Made by a program: the position numbers and the translations under genes
The notes under the pieces: model-generated
The model's database searches: none
What the model was told of the DNA's origin: nothing
Seen by the model: only the letters and a program-made list of their open reading frames with translations
In this document: positions 41,619 through 50,400 of the stretch, piece by piece
How the letters are laid out: the number at the start of each line of letters is the position of its first letter
Position numbering within the stretch: position 1 is the stretch's first letter
NCBI GenBank assembly: GCA_018267285.1
Contig: JAFDYU010000019.1
Span: 62,001-126,000 of the forward strand
Origin: Bacteroidota bacterium
GTDB taxonomy: Bacteria > Bacteroidota > Bacteroidia > Cytophagales > Cyclobacteriaceae
DNA length: 64,000 nucleotides
Reading direction: 5' to 3'

Positions 41619-42326
41619 ATGAGGCGGAAGATTTTATTTTTTATAGTTGCGGTTGTTATTTGTTTTTCGGCTTCGGCTCAGAAACTGTTGAAAGGTATTG
41701 TGGTTGACTCGGCCACACTTAATGCCGTGCCAAGTGCCTCCGTGCGCATAAAAGGCGCAAACTGGGGTACGCTTACCGATGCCGGTGGTGTGTTTTTCAT
41801 TAAAGTGAAACCCACCGATACGCTTATTTTTTCCAGCGTGGGTTACTTTCGAACTGAGCTTCCGGTTTATGTGGATGACGAAGTGATGTTTGTACGACTG
41901 GTGCAAGACGTAACCCTGCTGAAAGAAGTTGTTGTAACCGGCCGACCCGAAGCCCAAAAAATTGAATCCCCAACCTTAAAATTGAAAAACAAATTCATGC
42001 CGTGGGGTGGGGCCGTACCGAGCGGTGGTGGTGCAGCCGTAAATCTTGATTTCTTTTCGAAACGCGAGCGCGAGAAACGTAAACTCGAAAAACTAAAATC
42101 AGAGCTTTCTAAAACACAAACTTATGTGGATATTGTTACAAACCCTGATGTAAAACAAGAACTGATGGATCGCTTTTCGCTGAGCGATACTACCTTTTAC
42201 AAAATACTTACTCACTTCAACGAACAACACATAGAGATCACACACTCCGGTAGTCAATCGTACATTCTCAATTCTTTATTTTCTTTTTTCGAAGCCGAAG
42301 TCAGGTTGAGGCGCTACCATCATTAA
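41619..42326 (+). CDS. Exported protein with a carboxypeptidase-like regulatory domain
   Basis: A 235-residue exported protein. A signal peptide (residues 1-19, ending in SASA) is followed by a beta-sandwich of the CarboxypepD_reg-like type (KGIVVDSATLNAVPSASVRIKG, then FSSVGY and LLKEVVVTG). This is the same domain that opens SusC/TonB-dependent receptors, but here there is no barrel. The second half is charged and helical (KREREKRKLEKLKSEL). It is probably periplasmic or outer-membrane attached; function unknown. ATG at 41619 is preferred to a TTG just before it. Confidence 0.75.
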   Translation: MRRKILFFIVAVVICFSASAQKLLKGIVVDSATLNAVPSASVRIKGANWGTLTDAGGVFFIKVKPTDTLIFSSVGYFRTELPVYVDDEVMFVRLVQDVTLLKEVVVTGRPEAQKIESPTLKLKNKFMPWGGAVPSGGGAAVNLDFFSKREREKRKLEKLKSELSKTQTYVDIVTNPDVKQELMDRFSLSDTTFYKILTHFNEQHIEITHSGSQSYILNSLFSFFEAEVRLRRYHH

Positions 42327-42365
42327 TTCGTTTTTTTTATTTCATCAAACCCGTAGCTTCGTAGC

Positions 42366-43046
42366 ATGGAGGAAAAACATTTTAAGTCATCGGATAAGGT
42401 GCGCGACTTTGTCATTGGTATGAGCGATGGGCTCACAGTTCCGTTTGCTCTGGCAGCGGGGCTGAGCGGAGCCGTAGACAACACCGGCATCATTGTAACA
42501 GCAGGTCTTGCAGAGATAGCAGCCGGCTCTATTGCCATGGGGTTGGGCGGATATTTGGCCGGCCGCACGGAGATCGAACACTACGATGCCGAAGAAAAAA
42601 GAGAGTACGAAGAAATTGAAAAGCTTCACGAAGTTGAAATTCGGGAAACTAAAGAAATATTTGCACAATACGGCCTCGATGAAAACCTTCAGGAAACCAT
42701 TGCCCGCGAAATGGCAAAAAAGCCTAAACAATGGGTTGATTTTATGATGCGGTTTGAACTGGGGTTGGAGCGACCCAACAAAAACCGAGCTCATGAAAGT
42801 GCATTCATTATTGGTGTTTCCTACATCATCGGAGGGCTGATTCCACTGAGCACGTACTTCACCACCGACTCGGTTACCCAAGGATTGGAAACCTCCATAA
42901 TCGTTACGCTGCTCTGTCTTGTTGTTTTTGGAATTGTGAAAAGCAAACTTACCGGCCAACCTTTATTAAAGGGTGCGTTGCGCGTAACTCTGGTTGGTGC
43001 TTTGGCTGCTGCGGCTGCATTCGGCATTGCAAAATTGATTGTTTGA
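42366..43046 (+). CDS. VIT1/CCC1 family iron or manganese transporter
   Basis: A 226-residue membrane protein. The first helix region has the family signature (DFVIGMSDGLTVPFALAAGLSG), followed by GLAEIAAGSIAMGLGGYLAGRTEIEHY. A charged cytoplasmic helical domain with many Glu residues comes next (about residues 75-125), then three more helices. Relatives export Fe(II)/Mn(II) or load it into vacuoles; in bacteria a detoxifying efflux role is likely. Confidence 0.88.
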   Translation: MEEKHFKSSDKVRDFVIGMSDGLTVPFALAAGLSGAVDNTGIIVTAGLAEIAAGSIAMGLGGYLAGRTEIEHYDAEEKREYEEIEKLHEVEIRETKEIFAQYGLDENLQETIAREMAKKPKQWVDFMMRFELGLERPNKNRAHESAFIIGVSYIIGGLIPLSTYFTTDSVTQGLETSIIVTLLCLVVFGIVKSKLTGQPLLKGALRVTLVGALAAAAAFGIAKLIV

Positions 43047-43052
43047 TTCGCA

Positions 43053-43553
43053 ATGAAGATTTCCATTATTGCAGCGGTTGCCCAAAACAGAACAATCGGA
43101 AAAGCCAACGACTTGCCCTGGCGATTGCCGGACGACATGAAATATTTTATGCAAACAACACAAGGCCATCATGTGGTGATGGGTCGTAAAAATTACCAAT
43201 CGCTTCCCGAAAAGTTTAAACCGCTCCCCAATCGTACGAATATTGTAATCAGCAGGCAAAAGAATTTCTCGGCTCAGGGATGCATCGTTGTGAACGACCT
43301 CCCAACGGCTGTGAGCCTTTCTAAACAAAATAACGAAACCGAATTGTTTATTATTGGCGGAGCGGAAATCTATTCTCTTGCTTTACCGATCACCGATAAA
43401 CTATTCCTTACCGAAATCAAAGCTGAAATTGAAGGAGACACATTTTTTCCTGCTTTTGAAAAAAATGCATGGCAGGAAATTTCGCGGGTGCATCATCCGG
43501 TTGATGCAAAGCATAGCTTTGAGTTTGACTTTGTAATTTATCAGCGAATGTAA
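43053..43553 (+). CDS. folA: Dihydrofolate reductase
   Basis: A 166-residue enzyme that regenerates tetrahydrofolate with NADPH. Marks are [29 protein letters not shown] (with the active-site acid), [14 protein letters not shown] and [12 protein letters not shown]. Length is normal. The next gene starts on the base after its stop codon, so translation is probably coupled. Confidence 0.94.
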   Translation: MKISIIAAVAQNRTIGKANDLPWRLPDDMKYFMQTTQGHHVVMGRKNYQSLPEKFKPLPNRTNIVISRQKNFSAQGCIVVNDLPTAVSLSKQNNETELFIIGGAEIYSLALPITDKLFLTEIKAEIEGDTFFPAFEKNAWQEISRVHHPVDAKHSFEFDFVIYQRM

Positions 43554-44366
43554 ATGGCGTACATCAACAATAAAGTAATATGGGTAACGGGAGCTTCGAG
43601 CGGTATCGGTGAGGCACTCACCTACGAGCTCGCAAAAAAAGATAATGTCCGGCTCATTATTTCTTCCAGAAGAAAAGAAGAGTTGGAACGCGTGAAAGGA
43701 AATTGTCCGCAGTCTGCACAGGCAAACATTCGTATTTTGCCACTTGATCTTTCACAACAGGAAACGCTCAAACTTTCAACCGAAGCTGCAGTTCAGTTTT
43801 TTGGAACCGTAGATATTCTGATCAACAACGGAGGCATTGCGCAACGCAGCCTGGCTAAAGACACGTTGATTTCAGTTGATCGGCAGATTATGGAAGTTGA
43901 TTTCTTCGGCACAATCGCCTTGACAAAATTTTTGCTGCCACATTTTCTTGAAAAGAAATCGGGTCATTTTGTTACCGTAAGTAGCGTAATGGGATTAATC
44001 GGTACGCCTTACCGATCGGGCTATGCCGCTGCTAAACATGCCCTTCATGGATTTTTTGATTCGCTTCGCGCAGAACTTTGGAAAGAACACAAAACTATTT
44101 TTGTCACCTTGATTTGCCCCGGATGGGTTCGCACCAACGTAACCCTAAACGCGTTGGTAGGCGATGGGTCAACGCTAAATAAAATGGATCGAACCACAGA
44201 CCATGGATTATCGCCAAAAGTTTGTGCTGAAAAAATAATTAAAGCCATCGAACAACAGAAAAACGAAGTGTACATAGGTGGAGCAAAAGAAGTTTTTGCT
44301 GTTTATCTAAAACGATTTTTTCCGGCTTTGTTTGCCCGTGCCGTACGAAAATTAAGTGTGCGGTAA
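43554..44366 (+). CDS. Short-chain dehydrogenase/reductase
   Basis: A 270-residue classical SDR. The cofactor motif is VTGASSGIGEAL; INNGGIAQ replaces the common NNAG form. The catalytic Ser is in VTVSSVMG, and Tyr-x3-Lys is in SGYAAAKHAL. The active site is complete. The C-terminal part (KRFFPALFARAVRKL) resembles DHRS7-like SDRs that act on lipids or ketones. Substrate unknown. It directly abuts folA, but a role in folate metabolism is not implied. Confidence 0.88.
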   Translation: MAYINNKVIWVTGASSGIGEALTYELAKKDNVRLIISSRRKEELERVKGNCPQSAQANIRILPLDLSQQETLKLSTEAAVQFFGTVDILINNGGIAQRSLAKDTLISVDRQIMEVDFFGTIALTKFLLPHFLEKKSGHFVTVSSVMGLIGTPYRSGYAAAKHALHGFFDSLRAELWKEHKTIFVTLICPGWVRTNVTLNALVGDGSTLNKMDRTTDHGLSPKVCAEKIIKAIEQQKNEVYIGGAKEVFAVYLKRFFPALFARAVRKLSVR

Positions 44367-44416
44367 AACCGTTATTTTTTTGATTTGTATATTCGCAGCC
44401 ACAATAAAAATCAGAT

Positions 44417-45145
44417 ATGAAAAATATTTTTGTTTTAATACTACTGTTGAGCTCAGTGCTACTATCGGCTCAATCAAAAAAAGAATTGGAGGCTCAAATC
44501 AAAAATCTTCAAACCGAAATAGAAAATTTAAAAAAACCCAAAGAAATAGACTTGGGCGGCAAATATGCCAGAGCCGGTTACGGCATGGGAGTTTTGATCG
44601 CCAACAATATCCGATCGCAAGGAGGTGATTCACTCGATGTAGAAGCCATAGTAGCGGCCGTTCGAGATGTGTTTGCAAAAAACAATTTAAAGATTCAGCA
44701 GCAAGAATGTTTGCCCATTGTTCAGGAATTTATGAAGGAGGCGGCCGACCGTAAAAATAGTTTGGCAAAAGAAGAGGGGCAAAATTTTTTAGCGAACAAT
44801 AAAAAACAAGAAGGTGTAAAAGTAACGGCCAGTGGGTTACAGTATAAAGTAATTACCAGCGGCTCAGGAAAAACGCCTGCCGTTAGCAACAAGGTAACCG
44901 TTCACTACACGGGCAAACTTATAGACGGCACTGAGTTCGACAGCTCGGTTAAACGCGGAACGCCTGCGGAGTTTGGTTTGACGCAGGTTATCAGCGGCTG
45001 GACCGAAGTACTTCAGTTGATGAAAGAAGGCGATAAGTGGATGGTGTACATTCCGTACGATCTGGCCTATGGCGAACGAGGCAGGGTGCCCATTCCACCT
45101 TATGCCGCTTTGATTTTTGAGCTGGAACTAATTAAAGTGAATTAA
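44417..45145 (+). CDS. FKBP-type peptidyl-prolyl isomerase (FkpA/Mip-like), exported
   Basis: A 242-residue periplasmic folding factor. Signal peptide (residues 1-18, ending LLSAQ), a coiled coil (KKELEAQIKNLQTEIENLKK), an FKBP_N dimerisation region with a Gly/Tyr-rich stretch (ARAGYGMGVLIANNI), then one FKBP domain (about residues 140-242). The catalytic-pocket residues are present: VHYTG, FDSS, ISGWTEV and YDLAYG. It should be active. It is not part of the FKBP cluster at 60-63 kb. Confidence 0.92.
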   Translation: MKNIFVLILLLSSVLLSAQSKKELEAQIKNLQTEIENLKKPKEIDLGGKYARAGYGMGVLIANNIRSQGGDSLDVEAIVAAVRDVFAKNNLKIQQQECLPIVQEFMKEAADRKNSLAKEEGQNFLANNKKQEGVKVTASGLQYKVITSGSGKTPAVSNKVTVHYTGKLIDGTEFDSSVKRGTPAEFGLTQVISGWTEVLQLMKEGDKWMVYIPYDLAYGERGRVPIPPYAALIFELELIKVN

Positions 45146-45180
45146 GCTGACTTAACTGATGTATAGTTTGGTGTCAGGTT

Positions 45181-45198
45181 GAGTTTATCGAAACCTGA
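45181..45198 (-). repeat. Copy of a dispersed intergenic repeat
   Basis: This 18-base core is the exact reverse complement of 19973-19990. TCAGGTT (45174-45180) and AACCTGA (45192-45198) form a 7-base inverted repeat around it. Just downstream, CTTCGACATGCTCAGGCTGACCA has the look of a REP-type element. The gap 45146-45374 otherwise holds no gene that I can support. Confidence 0.5.
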
Positions 45199-45374
45199 TT
45201 TTGATGCTCGAAAACTCCTTCGACATGCTCAGGCTGACCAGTTGCGACATGTCCTGCGACACAATGTAGATAAAGAAACCCGTGGCGTTCACCATCCCTT
45301 AATTCGGAGACTACTTTTTTGTCTACCTTGGTGTCCATACCATGTTATCGACTGGGTATGTGCCTTTAGTAATT

Positions 45375-45761
45375 TTAACTAATGTCGGTCAATCTAATTA
45401 TTTTATCACCGTCAAACTCAAAAATAGATTTACCTGAAAGATTTAGCTCTTGTCCTTTTTTTAATCCATTAGGAAAATCCATTGCTGAAATCGCCCTGTA
45501 ACCAATTTCTATTTCACTGTGATTGTGCATGTGATTGAATGATTTAATTGTTTGAGTCCTCTCAGAAAAATATGCTTTTGCTTGTTCCGCTTGTTGTTTA
45601 ACCGCTGTCAAACCCACTAGTGACATATTTGTCTCACCGTTCTGAATGTTTTCAAAAATTATGTTGTCGTCAAAGTCAGCCACCATATTAGCTATATCAA
45701 ACCTATTGTAGCTATCAATATATTTTCTAATAATCATTTCCCTATTTGTGATATTCGTCAT
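45375..45761 (-). CDS. SnoaL/NTF2-like small protein
   Basis: A 128-residue protein of the nuclear-transport-factor-2/SnoaL fold. The pattern is an N-terminal helix (MIIRKYIDSYNRFDIANMVADF), then strands with DDNIIFENI and the C-terminal SGKSIFEFDGDKIIRLTDI. Such proteins are steroid-isomerase-like or carrier domains; no catalytic residues can be named here. Its base composition is clearly more AT-rich than its neighbours, and it lies in a short accessory segment beside a dispersed repeat. Recent acquisition is plausible. Confidence 0.8.
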   Translation of the reverse strand: MTNITNREMIIRKYIDSYNRFDIANMVADFDDNIIFENIQNGETNMSLVGLTAVKQQAEQAKAYFSERTQTIKSFNHMHNHSEIEIGYRAISAMDFPNGLKKGQELNLSGKSIFEFDGDKIIRLTDIS

Positions 45762-45784
45762 TTTTAATTAGTTGTTAAGGTAAT

Positions 45785-45928
45785 TTATGGTCTTGGATAA
45801 GTCTTCCTCAAATTGCCGACTTCTTGATATTGTTCGATACTCCAATGATAAATTACTTTTAAGTCCCCGGTGGCTAAGTCGTCATTGTCCCAGCCACATT
45901 TCCACCAACTGAATGGTTTGCGTAACAT
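45785..45928 (-). CDS. Small 47-codon ORF, possibly a gene remnant
   Basis: ATG at 45928 to TAA at 45787-45785 encodes 47 residues, rich in Trp and Asp and fully polar (around FSWWKCGWDNDDLATGDLK and SIEQYQEVGNLRKTYPRP). The composition looks protein-like. It may be a real small protein or the tail of a decayed gene. It lies between gltD and the SnoaL-like gene, both on the same strand. Confidence 0.35.
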   Translation of the reverse strand: MLRKPFSWWKCGWDNDDLATGDLKVIYHWSIEQYQEVGNLRKTYPRP

Positions 45929-45936
45929 CAAGTGGA

Positions 45937-47403
45937 TTAAATTATCGGAGGACTTAAAGTTAAAGCCCCTTTTTCTTTTTCAGCCAGCAAAGACGAACCC
46001 ATCAAATAGTCATCAATTGCCCGTGCTGCTTCGCGCCCCTCGCTGATCGCCCATACCACCAACGACTGCCCTCTGCGCGCATCGCCTGCTGCAAAGATTT
46101 TTTCGTTTGAAGTTTGATGGCGGTTGCATTTTATGTTCCCTCGGTCATCGTAGGCAACTTTTAAATTGTTGAGCAGACCCTGGTGTTGTGGGCTTAAAAA
46201 ACCCAGTGCCAACAACACCAACTCACAAGGAATATCGCGCTCACTTCCCGATATTTCTTTAAATGAAGCCTTGTTGGTTTCCCACTCGATCTCTGCCACC
46301 CGCAGCGACTTCACGTTTCCTTTTCCATCGCTAGTAAAAGCTTTGGTAACAATGGACCAATGGCGCTCACAACCTTCTTCGTGCGAAGTTGACGTGCGTA
46401 AAATCATGGGCCAATTGGGCCAGGGCGTGTTTTCGTTTCTTTCTTTTGGTGGTTTTGAAAGAATCTCGATTTGCGTAACCGAGCTTGCGCCTTGCCTATT
46501 GGAAGTACCCACGCAGTCGGAGCCGGTATCTCCGCCTCCTATAACAATTACATTTTTGTCGGTTGCCCAAATTTCTTTTTCATGAATTTCTTTACCGCTT
46601 ACCCTTCTGTTTTGCTGAGTAAGAAAATTCATGGCAAAGTGAATTCCGTTCAGCGATCTTCCTTCGATGGGCAAATCGCGGGGCACCGATGAACCACAAC
46701 AAAGAAGTACGGCATCGAAAGTTTCTGTCAAGGTCTCTGCAGAAAGGTCAGCGCCCACGTTGGTGTTGGTCATAAATTTTATTCCTTCTTCGGCCATCAA
46801 GCCAATTCTGCGATCAAGAATTTTTTTGCTGAGTTTAAAATCGGGTATGCCATACCGGAGAAGCCCTCCAATTTCGTCTGCTTTTTCGAAAACAGTAACA
46901 TCGTGGCCTACTGAATTTAATTGTGCTGCCGCGGCAAGCCCTGCGGGGCCCGAACCAATAATTGCAATTTTTTTTCCGGTACGATGTGCTGGAATGTTGG
47001 GTGAGATGTAACCTTCTTCAAAAGCTTTTTCAATAATCGTTTTTTCAATGTACTCGATCGTTACGGCAGGTTTGTTGATACCCAGCACACACGAAGCTTC
47101 GCAGGGGGCAGGGCAAATCCTTCCCGTGAATTCAGGGAAATTATTGGTGTGCGAAAGAATTTCGTAGGCGAGTTTCCAATTTTGTTGGTACACCGCATCG
47201 TTAAACTCCGGAATGATATTTCCCAGCGGGCATCCGTGATGGCAAAACGGAATACCACAGTCCATGCAGCGCGATGCTTGTTTTAGGGTGAGCGCAGCAT
47301 CTACCGATCCTTCTACCTCAAAATAATCTTTGATGCGTTCGCGCACTTCTCTTTTGGATGGCAGTTGCCGATTTACCTCAAGAAACCCCGATATTTTTCC
47401 CAT
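45937..47403 (-). CDS. gltD: Glutamate synthase small (beta) subunit
   Basis: A 488-residue NADPH-oxidising subunit. N-terminal cysteines for two 4Fe-4S clusters are visible (CMDCGIPFCHHGCPLGN and CPAPCEASC). Next come an FAD-binding fold (IIGSGPAGLAAAAQL) and an NADPH-binding fold (VIVIGGGDTGSDCVG). It feeds electrons to GltB for conversion of glutamine and 2-oxoglutarate into two glutamates. It lies 3 bases after gltB. The product, glutamate, feeds the arginine and proline genes upstream in this window. Confidence 0.95.
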   Translation of the reverse strand: MGKISGFLEVNRQLPSKREVRERIKDYFEVEGSVDAALTLKQASRCMDCGIPFCHHGCPLGNIIPEFNDAVYQQNWKLAYEILSHTNNFPEFTGRICPAPCEASCVLGINKPAVTIEYIEKTIIEKAFEEGYISPNIPAHRTGKKIAIIGSGPAGLAAAAQLNSVGHDVTVFEKADEIGGLLRYGIPDFKLSKKILDRRIGLMAEEGIKFMTNTNVGADLSAETLTETFDAVLLCCGSSVPRDLPIEGRSLNGIHFAMNFLTQQNRRVSGKEIHEKEIWATDKNVIVIGGGDTGSDCVGTSNRQGASSVTQIEILSKPPKERNENTPWPNWPMILRTSTSHEEGCERHWSIVTKAFTSDGKGNVKSLRVAEIEWETNKASFKEISGSERDIPCELVLLALGFLSPQHQGLLNNLKVAYDDRGNIKCNRHQTSNEKIFAAGDARRGQSLVVWAISEGREAARAIDDYLMGSSLLAEKEKGALTLSPPII

Positions 47404-47406
47404 GTT

Positions 47407-50400
47407 TTAAATAATGTTGGCTTTAATTTTTCTTTTTTCTATAACCGCCTTGTAGTCTACCGGCATCACCTTGATAAAATCATGAACCGACTTACTCCAG
47501 GAATTAAGAAGTTGTGCTGCGGTTTCACTTTTTGTGTAACCGATATGTTCTTCGATCATTGTTTTCAATAGTTCCAGATCGTCAGTATCTAACGTGTCGA
47601 GCAAAACCATTTCCATGTTACAATTTCTTACGAACGATTTATGGGCATCCCACACGTAGGCAACACCGCCACTCATGCCGGCTGCAAAGTTTCTTCCGGT
47701 TTCGCCCAATATCACAACAGTTCCTCCGGTCATGTATTCACAACCGTGGTCGCCTACGCCCTCTACCACCACCTTCACACCTGAATTACGAACAGCAAAC
47801 CGCTCGCCCGCCATGCCTTTGATGAATACCTTACCCGAAGTAGCACCGTATAAGGCAACGTTACCTACGATCATGTTTGTGGAAGCGTTGAATTTACTCT
47901 GGGCAGGCGGATATAAAATCAAGTTTGCGCCCGATAGACCCTTGCCAAAGTAATCGTTGGCATCGCCTTCAAGTTCGAAGGTCAACCCTTTTGCGGCAAA
48001 GGCGGCAAAGCTTTGACCCGCGGTGCCCTCGAACTTAAAGTGAATCGTATTTGCCGGAAGGCCTTCGGCTAAAAATAGTTTAGAAACCTCGTTCGAAAGC
48101 ATGGTGCCCGTAGCGCGGTCTTGGTTGGAAATAGGAAATACGGCCGAAACATTTTCTGCTTTTGTTAGTGCAGGCTCTGCAATCTGTAGGAGTTTCCGGT
48201 CGAGTACCGTTTCAATTCCGTGATCTTGTTCTTCCTGTTTGTAAAGCGGAGTATCTAAACTCATGGCCTCTTTGTGGAGGATGACGTTGAGATTCAGATT
48301 TTTGTATTTCCAATGAGCATCGGTATTTCTTACCTCGAGCCGATCGGTTTGGCCAACCATTTCGTTAACGGTGCGGAAACCTAGCTCGGCCATCACCTCG
48401 CGGAGTTCCTGAGCCAGAAAATGGAAAAGATTTACCACGTACTCAGGTTTACCGGTAAACAAAGCCCGCAGTTCTTTGTTTTGAGTAGCCACACCCACGG
48501 GGCAAGTGTTGAGATGACACTTGCGCATCATAATACACCCGGCAGTTACAAGGGCTGCGGTGGCCACGCCCCATTCTTCAGCACCAAGCAAGGCGGCAAT
48601 AGCCAAGTCGCGGCCGGTTCGTATTTGTCCATCGGTTTGAAGGGTTACCCTTCCACGTAGTTTATTGCGCACGAGCGTCTGGTGTGCTTCGGCCAACCCC
48701 AGTTCCCAAGGCAAGCCGGCATGGCGAATAGAACTCAGTGGCGAAGCACCCGTTCCTCCGTCATGCCCCGAAATCAAGATTACATCGGCATGAGCTTTGG
48801 CAACACCCGAAGCAATAGTTCCTACGCCTGCCTCCGAAACCAGCTTCACGTTGATGCGCGCTTTTTGATTGGCATTCTTTAAATCGAAGATAAGTTGGGC
48901 AAGATCTTCAATAGAATAAATATCGTGATGGGGTGGAGGTGAAATTAAGCCCACACCCGGTGTGGAATGGCGAACGCGGCCGATCCAATCGTCCACCTTG
49001 TGCCCGGGTAATTGCCCGCCTTCTCCGGGCTTGGCACCTTGAGCCATTTTTATTTGTAACTCACTTGCGTTGGTAAGATAATAGCTGGTTACCCCAAATC
49101 GGCCCGAGGCAACTTGCTTGATCGCAGAGTTCTCCCAATCGCCATTTTCTTTTTTATGAAAACGAATTTCGTCTTCACCACCTTCACCACTGTTGCTCTT
49201 TCCGCCAATGCGGTTCATGGCAATGGCCAGCGTGCTGTGTGCCTCGTACGAAATAGACCCAAAGGACATGGCGCCCGTTGCAAATCGTTTGAAGATGTTT
49301 TCAATCGGCTCTACTTCATCAATGGAAATGGATTGACTCCGTTTAAATTTTAATAAACTCCGTAAGGTGATTGCTTTCTCGCTTTGCGCGTTGATCAGCG
49401 CTGAATATTTCTTGAATACATCGTAGTTATTTGTTTGGGTGGAGTGCTGCAGCAAATGAATTGTTTGCGGGGTGAACAAGTGAGATTCCCCACTCATTTT
49501 CCATTGGTACACGCCCCCAACAGGCAAATAAGGTTGCAGGTTAGAAGTTTTCGGAAACGCCAGGCGGTGCTTAGCCAAAGCTTCGCGGGCAATATCATCT
49601 AAGGTTAAACCACCGATGCGTGAAACGGTGCCCGAGAAATACCGATCGATCACTTCGCTGCCGATACCCAATGCTTCAAATATTTGTGCGCCATGGTACG
49701 ACTGCAGCGTGCTGATACCCATCTTGCTCATGATCTTCAGCAATTCGCCCGCTACCGCTTTTTTGTAATTGTATATTGCCTTTTCTTCGGTAAGTCCTTC
49801 GCTGAGTTGGTTTTTCTTTTTAAGATCGTGGATCGTTTGGTAAACCAGATACGGGTTTATACCGGAGGCTCCGTAGCCAAGCAGGGTGGCGAAATGATGT
49901 GTTTCCCACACATCTCCGGCTTCTATCAATAGTCCAACTTTTCCGCGAATGCCCTTGCGTATTAGATCGTGGTGAACGGCAGCTACCGCAAGCAACGAGG
50001 GGATTTGGGTGTGCCCGCTGTCAAAACTCCGGTCCGATAAAATGATGATGGTGAACCCGTCTTCAACGGCATCGGTTACGTATTGGCAAACCCGGCTCAA
50101 CCCTTTTTCCAGAGCGCCCGCACTTCCATCTGCTTTAAAATAAGTGTAGATAGTTTTTGTTTGAAGATGGCGGTGGTCGATGTACCTGATTTTTTCAAGT
50201 TCAGCATTAGAAAGTACAGGTGTTGGCAGTTCAAGTGTTAGGCAGTGCTGTGGCGACTCCTCAAGCAAATTAAGTGAGCCCCCAACGTGCGATGCGAGCG
50301 ACATAATCATCCGCTCCCGAATCGGATCGATGGGCGGATTGGTGACCTGCGCAAAGAGCTGCTTGAAATAATTAGAGAAATGTTGTGCTTGTTGCGAGAG

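Noticed and set aside
42387-42959. Minus-strand open frame of 190 codons opposite the VIT1-family gene
   Set aside because: Antisense shadow of a clear transporter gene; composition is not protein-like.
45179-45382. Plus-strand open frame of 67 codons
   Set aside because: It lies inside the dispersed repeat and shows no protein-like composition.
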